Shown: piece by piece, positions 7,642 through 14,401 of the stretch
Position numbering within the stretch: position 1 is the first letter of the stretch
How the letters are laid out: each line of letters begins with the position of its first letter
NCBI GenBank assembly: GCA_011064865.1
Contig: JAAKFX010000010.1
Location: 1 to 23,076, forward strand
Length of the DNA stretch: 23,076 nt
Source: Candidatus Anoxychlamydiales bacterium
Lineage (GTDB): Bacteria; Chlamydiota; Chlamydiia; Chlamydiales; SM23-39
Reading direction: 5' to 3'
The notes under the pieces: model-generated
Databases searched by the model: none
Told to the model about the DNA's origin: nothing
The model's input: the letters and a program-made list of their open reading frames with translations, nothing else
Translations under genes and position numbers: made by a program

Positions 7642-8934
7642 ATGGCTGGATTAGAAACAACTTATAACAATTTAGAAAAGTTTTTTGATCATAATTTTTG
7701 GGAATTAAAAATAGAAGGTGAAAAACTTGAAAAGGGATCTTTTACTGATAGATTATATAATTGGGTAGTAGCTTGTTTTTCATCAAATCATTTTGAACAC
7801 ATACAAAGAGTTGTAAGCACATCTTGTAAGAATGTTAAAGAATTTAAGCCAAAGACTAATGAAGAAAAAATTCTTTTAAAAAAAGCAAAAATTTTAAGAA
7901 TAAAGTATTTAGGATATGATAAGAAAAAGACTTGGGATTATGAAACTAGAAAAAATTCAGATTCTACACTTTTGCAACCATATAAAGATGGGAAGTTTTT
8001 TTATAATAATGAAAAATATAAAAAGTCTTATTGGAGAGTCTTTTGGTTAAATATTAAAAATCTGTTCCCTGGAACATTTAAAAACCCATATCTAGAAGAT
8101 TTAGATTCTTTTGTTGAAAAACAAAAACCATTTTACAAAAGTAAAGATTTTAAAATTCAATGGATTGGTCATGCGAGCTTTTTAATTCAAGTAGAGAATC
8201 AAAATATTTTAATAGATCCTGTATGGTCTAATTTTGTATCTCCATGTTTTAAAAGATATACCAAGCCTGGAATCGATTTAGATAACCTACCTAAAATAGA
8301 TACTATTTTGATTACTCATAATCATGTTGATCATCTAGATCCAAAGACACTTCAATACTTTTTAAAATATCAACCTACTGTTTTAGTGCCTTTAAAACTA
8401 ACATCTATGATTAAAGATTTAGGGTTTAAAAATGTTCAGGAATTAAATTGGTTTGATGAAGTTGTTTCTACAAAAAAAGAAAAAGAGGTTAAGTTCACAT
8501 GCACACCTGCATATCACTGGTCACAACCGACAAATAAACTAAAAGGCAATGAAACTCTATGGTGTGGGTGGATAATAAGTGCAAATGATCAGAATTTATA
8601 TCATGCAGGCGATACAGCTTTTTCAAAAAAGGTATTTGATAATATTAAACGAAAATTTCATGAAATTTGCTATGCTCTTCTACCTGCTGCTCCTGAACAT
8701 GAAGAAGATACTCATATGGGAGTAGAGAGCTTTTTTAGAGCAGTTGATTATTTAAAACCCGAAGATACTATTGCGATGCATCATGGAGCATATCGGACGG
8801 GCCCAGAGCGAGTTGAAGATCCTAAAAATGATCTTCAACAAAGACTTACAGAAAAACCGAATCCTCATGTACATGTTATGAAAATTGGACAAATTTTTGA
8901 CTCTCATAGAGAAACACTAAGAGCTGTTGGTTAA
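7642..8934 (+). CDS. Metallo-beta-lactamase-fold hydrolase, NAPE-PLD-like
   Basis: Metallo-hydrolase of 430 residues. After about 170 residues of family-unspecific N-terminal sequence comes the fold: QWIGHASFLIQ, ILIDPVWSNFVSP, the dinuclear zinc motif HNHVDH (H226, H228, D230, H231), PAYHWSQP, HAGDTAFS, and MHHGAYRTGPE. This order (GHAS, DP.WS..SP, THNHxDHLD, HWS, GDT) is that of the N-acyl-phosphatidylethanolamine phospholipase D/UlaG-like branch. The open frame can extend to a TTG at 7588, but the ATG at 7642 has AGGA (7633-7636) five bases upstream and is preferred. The 3' end overlaps the convergent phosphatase gene by 18 bases. Lipid hydrolysis is plausible given the neighbouring PTPMT1-like enzyme, but the substrate is not provable here. 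Confidence 0.83.
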   Translation: MAGLETTYNNLEKFFDHNFWELKIEGEKLEKGSFTDRLYNWVVACFSSNHFEHIQRVVSTSCKNVKEFKPKTNEEKILLKKAKILRIKYLGYDKKKTWDYETRKNSDSTLLQPYKDGKFFYNNEKYKKSYWRVFWLNIKNLFPGTFKNPYLEDLDSFVEKQKPFYKSKDFKIQWIGHASFLIQVENQNILIDPVWSNFVSPCFKRYTKPGIDLDNLPKIDTILITHNHVDHLDPKTLQYFLKYQPTVLVPLKLTSMIKDLGFKNVQELNWFDEVVSTKKEKEVKFTCTPAYHWSQPTNKLKGNETLWCGWIISANDQNLYHAGDTAFSKKVFDNIKRKFHEICYALLPAAPEHEEDTHMGVESFFRAVDYLKPEDTIAMHHGAYRTGPERVEDPKNDLQQRLTEKPNPHVHVMKIGQIFDSHRETLRAVG

Positions 8935-9795
8935 TAAAGTTTTAGAATATTTTTTTAATTGATCTCTTTGGGATCTATTTACTAAAACTAAATCTCTTTT
9001 TGATTTAACATATTTAAAAGCATCTTCATAGCTCATATTTTTATATTTCATTAAATAGCAAATAATTGCCATTGCGCTTCTAGATCTACCTGCAGTGCAG
9101 TGCACATATATCTTTTTATTCTCTTGAATCTTTTTATGAATATAATCAGCGGCTAAATCTAAATCTTTTAAAGATGGTGGATATAGATCTTTGCATGAGA
9201 TGTGCAAATGATCGATGCTATTTTGTTTCCAAAAAGATAGATTTATTGGAGATACAAAAATTGTCTCTTTTTTAGTGTCTATCTCTTCAATAATGCTTAA
9301 AACAGCTTTAATATTATTATCTTTAAAAATTGTAAAATGATCTAAATTTTTTAAAGGAACAGCTCCTAAAAAGATATTTTTATTGATTTGATTAAACCAA
9401 GGCCATCTTTTTTTGAAACATTTATCTCTAATATAACAATCTGTAGTAGATAGCTCATATATAAAATTAGGAAATTTTTGTTTTACTAAAATCAGAAGGG
9501 CTACAGTTGAGATAATAGAGCTTAGTAAAAAATATGATGAGCTATATTTTAAATAGCTTATAGCAAACACAAAAGAGGCGGAGATCAATATTGATAATTG
9601 AAAAAGAGTGCTTGCAAAAAGTAATTTTGCAAACTTTTTTACCTTTTGAACTTCTGCTTTTAAATATGAAATAGACCTATTTACAATAGACCTATTTACA
9701 ATAGTCCTATTTAAAATAGTGCTATTGGAGAAAGCGCTAGATGTTTTTGCAAAAAAATCTATTGATTTGTCATGAAAAGAAGCTATTTTAGTCAT
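8917..9795 (-). CDS. Membrane-anchored dual-specificity phosphatase, PTPMT1-like
   Basis: From the ATG at 9793-9795 the protein has 292 residues. Two hydrophobic segments (about 61-80 and 88-105) anchor it in the inner membrane. The phosphatase domain follows: INKNIFLGAVPLKNL (137-151), the general-acid loop CKDLYPPS (D203), and the P-loop VHCTAGRSRSA with nucleophile C233 and R239 (CX5R). The LGAVP opening and overall layout resemble PTPMT1-type lipid phosphatases, which dephosphorylate phosphatidylglycerophosphate in cardiolipin synthesis. A bacterial PTPMT1 is, from memory, known in the related PVC group. Protein targets are also possible. The frame extends to a TTG at 9826, but that adds only 11 residues without a better ribosome-binding site. 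The N-terminal region carries a four-unit in-frame 15-bp repeat. Confidence 0.82.
   Translation of the reverse strand: MTKIASFHDKSIDFFAKTSSAFSNSTILNRTIVNRSIVNRSISYLKAEVQKVKKFAKLLFASTLFQLSILISASFVFAISYLKYSSSYFLLSSIISTVALLILVKQKFPNFIYELSTTDCYIRDKCFKKRWPWFNQINKNIFLGAVPLKNLDHFTIFKDNNIKAVLSIIEEIDTKKETIFVSPINLSFWKQNSIDHLHISCKDLYPPSLKDLDLAADYIHKKIQENKKIYVHCTAGRSRSAMAIICYLMKYKNMSYEDAFKYVKSKRDLVLVNRSQRDQLKKYSKTLLTNSS
9671..9730. repeat. In-frame 15-bp tandem repeat in the phosphatase gene
   Basis: Four 15-bp units run from 9671. Units 1 and 2 are identical (ATAGACCTATTTACA, plus strand), unit 3 differs at two bases, and unit 4 is more diverged. On the coding (minus) strand they give the peptide NSTILNRTIVNRSIVNRSIS, a five-residue (I-V/L-N-R-S/T) repeat in the cytoplasmic N-terminal tail before the membrane helices. 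Because the unit is a multiple of three, copy-number change would not break the frame. Confidence 0.88.
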
Positions 9796-9878
9796 AATCA
9801 CAAAAAATGTTTTATTTTTTTTTGTCAATAGTAGTATAAAAATATTTAGATGAATATTTAAAAAAATGGAAGATTTTG

Positions 9879-10973
9879 ATGAAAAAGCTACTTTTAATTA
9901 ACCTTATCACTGTTTTTGCTATTGCAGGTAGTGTTTTTGCTAAAGGGTCATATCACCCTGAGCAAGAAGAGTGTGGTTGTCCTGAGACGGAGTGTAATAC
10001 TTGCCCTGCCGACAAAGAGACATGTTTCGATGATTCTGATCTTTTTAGAAAAGATAAGTGTGTTGCATTTGGAAATGCTGAATTTCTATTCTGGAGAGCA
10101 GATGCGGGCGCTTTAGAGTATGCTTTTCAATTTACAGAGGCTGTGCCAGCTGGAACAACATATGGAATTGGAAGCTATAAAATAGCAGATTATGATTGGG
10201 ATCCAGGTTTTAGAGTAGCGTTGGGTTGGTATAATGCTAAAAGCTTTTGGCAGCTCTATGGACAATTTACTCGGATGAGAATTAAAGGATCTGACACTGA
10301 AGATAGAACTGTAGCTGTTAATGAACCTTTAGTTGGAACGTTCCCACACAATGCTATTTTAGGAGCTGAGCTGAGCTCAGCTGCAAGTTCTTTAAAACTC
10401 AATCATGAATTAGGGGATGTTTTAGTCTCTAGAGTTTTTATTACAAATCCACATCTTAGACTTCGTCTTTTTGGAGGTTTTACTGGTGGTAGAATAAAAC
10501 AAAATTGGAATGTTACTTACATAGATTTAAATTCTCAAACTGAGAGGATACTAAATCGATGGAGATTTTTAGGAGTTGGACTTAGATTAGGTCTTGATAT
10601 CGATTGGTTTTGGGGAAAAGATTTTTATCTAACAGGAAAATTATCTACAGCACCCCTTGTTGGAAGACATAAAAATATAGGAAAAATCACAGCAGATACG
10701 AGCGGCGTTGCTTTTGAAGATATAAGATATTCTAAATATCGTGGGGCATATAATGTTGATGGTTATGTAGGATTTTCATATCAACGATCTTTTCAATGTA
10801 CTAGATTTGAGCTTTTTGCAGGTTATGAATTAGATAGTTGGTTCAATGTTCATGAAATACTAAGACCATCGAGTATTACATCTCAAAGCCTTACTACAGA
10901 GCTTCCTGTTGATATGAGTAATGGTCTATTTTTAATGCATGGACTAACTGCTAGGGTGACTGTAGACTTTTAA
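9879..10973 (+). CDS. Cysteine-rich MOMP-like outer-membrane beta-barrel protein (second copy type)
   Basis: A 364-residue predicted porin. The signal peptide MKKLLLINLITVFAIAGSVFA is cleaved after the SVFA motif. A cysteine-rich segment follows with C32, C34, C39, C42, C49 and C61 (ECGCPETECNTCP). The body has amphipathic strand-like stretches rich in Trp, Tyr and Phe, and the C-terminus is VTVDF with a terminal Phe. The ATG at 9879 has GGAAG at 9868-9872 with six-base spacing, so the TTG three bases earlier is not used. It shares the ECGCP signature with the porin at 5644-6684 but is otherwise highly diverged. Its stop lies only 7 bases from the 3' end of the convergent rnpB, leaving no room for a separate terminator. 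It probably contributes to the disulfide-linked envelope. Pore substrate is unknown. Confidence 0.82.
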   Translation: MKKLLLINLITVFAIAGSVFAKGSYHPEQEECGCPETECNTCPADKETCFDDSDLFRKDKCVAFGNAEFLFWRADAGALEYAFQFTEAVPAGTTYGIGSYKIADYDWDPGFRVALGWYNAKSFWQLYGQFTRMRIKGSDTEDRTVAVNEPLVGTFPHNAILGAELSSAASSLKLNHELGDVLVSRVFITNPHLRLRLFGGFTGGRIKQNWNVTYIDLNSQTERILNRWRFLGVGLRLGLDIDWFWGKDFYLTGKLSTAPLVGRHKNIGKITADTSGVAFEDIRYSKYRGAYNVDGYVGFSYQRSFQCTRFELFAGYELDSWFNVHEILRPSSITSQSLTTELPVDMSNGLFLMHGLTARVTVDF

Positions 10974-10980
10974 GAAAGTA

Positions 10981-11311
10981 AGGGAAAAGCTATAAGCCGG
11001 ATTTTGTTTTACTAGTCATTCATCTAGGAATTTTGTTAACAAAATTCTCAAGCGATTTACCATAAGTTAACGAAAAGAGCGCTATTAACTTAAACATATC
11101 TTGCTTCCGATGGGGTTTGTAACACTTTAAATTACTCTAAAGTGATTAGAAAATCGAAGATTTTCTAATCTTTTCACTCTTCTAAAAATTAGAAGTTTTG
11201 GTCTCTGTTATACTTTCCGTAGCTTTGCAGCTCCCAGAGTTTCTCTGGCATCGTCTTTTACGAAGTCCGGACTTTCCTCTACTTTTCAGTAGCGACTAGA
11301 TGCTTTTCCCT
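10981..11311 (-). ncRNA. rnpB: RNase P RNA (bacterial type A)
   Basis: Catalytic RNA that removes 5' leaders from tRNA precursors. On the minus strand the P1 arms AGGGAAAAGC (11302-11311) and GCTTTTCCCT (10981-10990) pair perfectly and define the ends. Conserved core elements follow in order: GAGGAAAGTCCGGAC (P4/J3-4), ACAGAGACC, AAACCCCATCGGAAGCAAG, GGTAAATCGCTTGAG, AGATGAATGACT and ATCCGGCTTAT. P12 is a perfect 12-bp A/T-rich hairpin (11144-11170) with an adjacent hairpin at 11122-11144. The P15-16 region is one 8-bp stem (11063-11070 with 11085-11092) whose 14-base loop lacks the GGU that pairs with tRNA CCA. It begins 7 bases after the CdsZ-like stop, so it may be processed from a longer transcript. 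Confidence 0.96.
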
Positions 11312-11317
11312 AAAAAT

Positions 11318-12088
11318 TTAAGATTTTAAAGTTTTTCTTCTTCTTCTTCTTTTTGTTGCAATAGCTGTTCCTTCTAAATCTTCACTCTCTTGCCAAAATA
11401 GTATTCTAGAGCAGTGTTCACAAAAAATGAGTCTCTCGCCTTTTCTAACAGCATTTTCATGCTGAGCTGTTAGAGCTATATGGCATCCAGAGCAAGTTCT
11501 GTTTTCCATTGGAACAATAACGTTATCTTTTTTGTTTCTAAGTAATTTTTCATAGATTTTTAAAACATCCATATCAGCATCTTTTGCGAGTATATCTCTT
11601 TTTCCTTTAAGCTCGTTGCCCTCAACATTTATTAAAGTAATATTGTTTAAAATCTCTGCTTCTAAAGCTTTTGAGCTATCTTCTGATGAGATTAAACTTT
11701 GTTTTATTTTTTCTAAAATCTCTTCTTCTTCATTTTTCTTATCTATTAGATCAGATGTTTGGCGTTCTGTATTTACTCTTTGTCTTTCTAATGTAGACAT
11801 CTCTTGAGTTAAAGCATTAAACTCTTCTACTTTTTTGATAGCGCTTTGTTTAGCTTCTAATTTTTTTAATTTCTCTTTTATTTCAGAGATTGCATTTTCT
11901 TGAGAAGTAATAGTTTTTCCAAGCTCCCCAATTTCAACCTCTTTTTCCTGTTTTTGTTTTGTCAAATCTCTTCTTAAAGCTGCTATATGTTCCAATTCTG
12001 ATAATCTCTCTTTTTTTACTCTCATAAGCCTTAGCATCTTAATGTCTAAATCTTGTAGTTCTAAAATGCGTTTAAGTGCTTGTAACAT
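11318..12088 (-). CDS. cdsZ: Zinc-ribbon coiled-coil protein, CT398/CdsZ-like
   Basis: A 256-residue protein. Residues about 1-175 form an almost continuous coiled coil rich in Lys, Glu and Leu. A C4 zinc ribbon follows, with C199 and C202 (CSGC) and C223 and C226 (CEHC), then an Arg/Lys tail (KRRRRRK, 246-252). The layout is that of the C4-type zinc-ribbon family (PF02591). C. trachomatis CT398 (CdsZ), from that family, was reported to bind the sigma54 (RpoN) holoenzyme and type III secretion export components. The ATG at 12086-12088 follows AGGAAGG (12095-12101, minus strand) with six-base spacing. rnpB follows immediately. The function in this organism is inferred by homology. The basic tail may contact nucleic acid. 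Confidence 0.85.
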   Translation of the reverse strand: MLQALKRILELQDLDIKMLRLMRVKKERLSELEHIAALRRDLTKQKQEKEVEIGELGKTITSQENAISEIKEKLKKLEAKQSAIKKVEEFNALTQEMSTLERQRVNTERQTSDLIDKKNEEEEILEKIKQSLISSEDSSKALEAEILNNITLINVEGNELKGKRDILAKDADMDVLKIYEKLLRNKKDNVIVPMENRTCSGCHIALTAQHENAVRKGERLIFCEHCSRILFWQESEDLEGTAIATKRRRRRKTLKS

Positions 12089-12356
12089 TAATTACCTTCC
12101 TGATTTTTAATAGTTTGATAGATATTTTAATATTTTTATCTCATATATTCAAGTGAAATATTTAATATAATAATAGTAACAAAATTTTACATTTATATTT
12201 TGGTTTTTTTCAAATTATTAAACCCTAAAATATAAATTAAAACTTTCAAATTACATATAGAAAAAAACACATTAAATAAAAATTTAAAAAAAAGTATTTT
12301 ATTTATCAAAAAATCTTAATATTTTATTATTTTAACGTTTTTTAAGGTATTTTCGA

Positions 12357-13187
12357 ATGTTATTAATATCAGTCGCTTTAAAAGTTGAAGCTCAGCCCAT
12401 CATTGATTTTTTCAAATTAAAACTTATCAAAGACAAAAGATATAATATTTATGTAAATGATGAGATTGCTTTAATAGTTACGGGAGTTGGAAAGATCAAC
12501 TCGGCTATTGCAACGAGTTATCTATCTATGCTTTTTAAAGATCAAATAAAAGCTTATATCAATATTGGCATAGCGGGGCATAAGGATTTAGAGTTAGGAA
12601 CTATTGTTTTAGCTGATAAAATAGAAGATGCAAATACTAAAAAAACTCAATTTCCATCTCTTTTATTAAATCTAGATTTGAATCCAGATTTGAATCTAGA
12701 TTCAGATATTTTAACAAAATCTGTCATAACCGTTGATAAATCTGAAGATAATTACAAAAAAGATTTTGTATATGATATGGAGGCTTTTGGTTTTTTCAAA
12801 GCTGCTTCAAAATTTACTTATATAGATTTAATATGTACCTTAAAAATTATCTCTGATAATGCTTTATCGAATTTTAAAGAGCTAACAGAAGATAGAGTAA
12901 AAAAATTAATAGATAAAAATTTAGATATTTTACAAAAGCTTAGTTTTGATCTAATAAAATTGTCAAAAAAAATAGCGCCTATAAATAATGAATTGCCAGC
13001 TTTTTTATTTGAGAAATTTCATTTTTCTGAGTATGAAAAACATGATCTCAAAAAGCTCTATTTTAAACTCTCAAATCTAGATGAAAATTTTTCGATAAAA
13101 ATTGAAGATTTCAATAAATTTGAAAATAAAAAAGCTTTTTTAACATATCTAAAAAGTTTATATGAAAAAACAAAATTAGGTTTATAA
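12357..13187 (+). CDS. MTA/SAH nucleosidase-like protein with C-terminal extension
   Basis: Residues 1-180 follow the PNP_UDP_1 fold of 5'-methylthioadenosine/S-adenosylhomocysteine nucleosidases and futalosine hydrolase. E11 matches the water-activating Glu, VTGVGKINSA (41-50) is the nucleoside loop, NIGIAG (69-74) is the core strand, E142 in DMEAFGFF is the ribose-binding Glu, and D167 in KIISDNA is the catalytic Asp. All three catalytic acids are kept, so activity is likely. The family is usually about 230 residues, and this protein has 276, with an unrecognised C-terminal 90 residues rich in Lys, Phe and Leu. A 12-bp tandem repeat inflates a loop at 105-117. The ATG at 12357 has AAGG (12344-12347) nine bases upstream. 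It is followed after 20 bases by the SPL-like gene, almost surely in one operon. MqnB (CT263-like) activity is an alternative. Confidence 0.75.
   Translation: MLLISVALKVEAQPIIDFFKLKLIKDKRYNIYVNDEIALIVTGVGKINSAIATSYLSMLFKDQIKAYINIGIAGHKDLELGTIVLADKIEDANTKKTQFPSLLLNLDLNPDLNLDSDILTKSVITVDKSEDNYKKDFVYDMEAFGFFKAASKFTYIDLICTLKIISDNALSNFKELTEDRVKKLIDKNLDILQKLSFDLIKLSKKIAPINNELPAFLFEKFHFSEYEKHDLKKLYFKLSNLDENFSIKIEDFNKFENKKAFLTYLKSLYEKTKLGL
12671..12706 (+). repeat. In-frame 12-bp tandem repeat in the nucleosidase gene
   Basis: Three 12-bp units (TCTAGATTTGAA, TCCAGATTTGAA, TCTAGATTCAGA) encode LDLN-PDLN-LDSD inside a surface loop between the NIGIAG strand and the DMEAFGF motif. The unit length is divisible by three, so gain or loss of units keeps the frame. 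It is similar in kind to the repeats at 9671-9730 and 17265-17324. Confidence 0.85.
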
Positions 13188-13207
13188 AACTTTTAAAAAT
13201 ATAAAAT

Positions 13208-14185
13208 ATGATAGACACAATTTATTTAGAAAATGACATCCAAGATTTTTCAAGATCTCAAAAAATAATAGCTAGAATAAAGCCTAAAAGAGTAATTGAG
13301 ATCAAATCATATCAGCAGATATTTAATAGAAAAAATCAAAGTTTTGATTTGCAAAAAGAGAAAAGATCTTTAATTTTAGCAAAAAAACATACAAATTTTT
13401 TTCAAAAAATAAAAACCAATGATTCTATTGGAAGAGGGGAGAATTACTATTTTTCTTTAACTCTGAATTGTCCTTTTTCTTGTATGTACTGTTTCTTATC
13501 AGGTATTTATCGATCAGCTAATTTTTTAGTGTTTGTAAATTTTGAAGATTTTCAAAAAGATATTGCGAAAAAAATAGTAACCTCTAATAAAAAGCTTTGC
13601 TTTTTTGCAGGATATGATACAGATACTCTAGCAACTAATCATCTATCTTTTTTTCTAGATGATTTTTATCCATTTTTTCAAAAATTTTCAAATACACTTT
13701 TTGAAATCAGAACAAAATCTAATAATATTTCATCTCTTGTTGATAAAAAACCTTTGGATAATTTAGTTATTGCTTTTAGCTTAAACCCTGAAATAGTTGT
13801 TCAAAAAATAGAACTTCAAACGCCATCTTTAGAAAATAGATTAAAAGCTATAAAAAAACTTCAAGATCTGAATTTTCAGATAGGGCTTAGATTCGATCCA
13901 ATAATATATTTTGAAAATTTTGAAAAAGAGTATGAAAACTTTTTTGAGAATATATTTTCTCAAATTGATAGCTCTAAAATTCACTCTATTACTTTAGGGA
14001 CTATTAGATTTCCTTTCAAATTTTATGATAATCTAAAAAATCAAAATAGCTATCCTAAATTTTTATCTTCTATTAATGGAAAAACTAAAAATAGAATCTC
14101 TTATAAAAATAGCTCTCAAATTTTAAAATTTTGTGAAAATGAAATCTCAAAATATAAAGTAAAAAATCTGTTTGTTCATCTTTGA
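13208..14185 (+). CDS. Radical SAM protein of the spore photoproduct lyase (SplB) family
   Basis: A 325-residue radical SAM enzyme. The cluster motif is CPFSCMYC (C88, C92, C95, CX3CX2C). SPL-family landmarks follow: the N-terminal pattern RSLILAKKHTNFFQKIK, YDTDTLATNHL (126-136), FEIRTKSNNISSLVDK (165-180), FSLNPEIV (190-197), TPSLENRLKAIKKLQ (205-219) and IGLRFDPIIYF (225-235). Spore photoproduct lyase uses a 5'-deoxyadenosyl radical to reverse the UV thymine dimer of spores, but chlamydiae do not sporulate. In my alignment the residue matching B. subtilis C141, the hydrogen-donating cysteine, is Tyr126, with the nearest Cys at 121. The substrate may therefore differ, as in the wider SPL-like family. 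No clear Shine-Dalgarno precedes the ATG at 13208. It pairs with the nucleosidase upstream. DNA-lesion repair is family-level inference. Confidence 0.82.
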   Translation: MIDTIYLENDIQDFSRSQKIIARIKPKRVIEIKSYQQIFNRKNQSFDLQKEKRSLILAKKHTNFFQKIKTNDSIGRGENYYFSLTLNCPFSCMYCFLSGIYRSANFLVFVNFEDFQKDIAKKIVTSNKKLCFFAGYDTDTLATNHLSFFLDDFYPFFQKFSNTLFEIRTKSNNISSLVDKKPLDNLVIAFSLNPEIVVQKIELQTPSLENRLKAIKKLQDLNFQIGLRFDPIIYFENFEKEYENFFENIFSQIDSSKIHSITLGTIRFPFKFYDNLKNQNSYPKFLSSINGKTKNRISYKNSSQILKFCENEISKYKVKNLFVHL

Positions 14186-14190
14186 CATTT

Positions 14191-14234
14191 TCCTTTCCCT
14201 AAAGGCAAGGGTTTTCTTGCCATAAAATGATAAA
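14191..14234 (-). repeat. 44-bp dispersed palindromic repeat, copy A
   Basis: Read on the minus strand this segment matches 22706-22749 at 42 of 44 positions. Its core pairs CCCTTGCC with GGGAAAGG around a TTTA loop, and GGCAAG also pairs with CTTGCC. It starts 5 bases after the stop of the SPL-like gene. The sequence CAAGAAAACCC plus a hairpin resembles the subterminal palindromes of IS200/IS605-type elements, so it may be a solo end or a small non-autonomous derivative. Confidence 0.75.
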
Positions 14235-14266
14235 AAAAACAGCAAAATGGGTTTAAAAGATGAGTT

Positions 14267-14330
14267 AATATGTTTATCAAATAAACATATTTTCAAAATA
14301 TGTCGAAAACATCGCAATTTTTCGACATAT
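14267..14330. other. Two adjacent perfect hairpins upstream of glyA
   Basis: Hairpin 1 has 11-bp arms (14267-14277 and 14281-14291) with a CAA loop. Hairpin 2 has 12-bp arms (ATATGTCGAAAA at 14298-14309 and its complement at 14319-14330) with a nine-base loop. They are 6 bases apart in the 216-base gap between the SPL-like gene and glyA. Neither is followed by a convincing T-run, so they are not standard terminators. They could be a leader structure for glyA, an operator pair, or part of the repeat-derived element next to them. I do not recognise a known riboswitch. Confidence 0.6.
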
Positions 14331-14401
14331 AATGTGCAAATAATTTGTTATTAGCGTTTTCAAATATAAAGCGGATTTGATAATATCTATTTTATTTAAA
14401 A

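Noticed and set aside
11144..11170. Perfect 12-bp hairpin followed by TTTT on the plus strand as terminator of the second porin gene
   Set aside because: It is the P12 helix of rnpB on the opposite strand. Terminator activity is possible but not needed to explain it.
12089..12356. The 268-base gap between the CdsZ-like gene and the nucleosidase as host of an RNA gene or riboswitch
   Set aside because: It is almost pure A/T with no conserved RNA motif or strong stem that I can see. It probably holds only the two divergent promoters.
14298..14330. The hairpin ATATGTCGAAAA...TTTTCGACATAT as a dif site for XerC
   Set aside because: The arms are 12 bp with a 9-base centre, unlike the 11-6-11 dif layout, and the arms do not resemble known XerC/XerD arms. 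It is also 9 kb from xerC in an unrelated gap.
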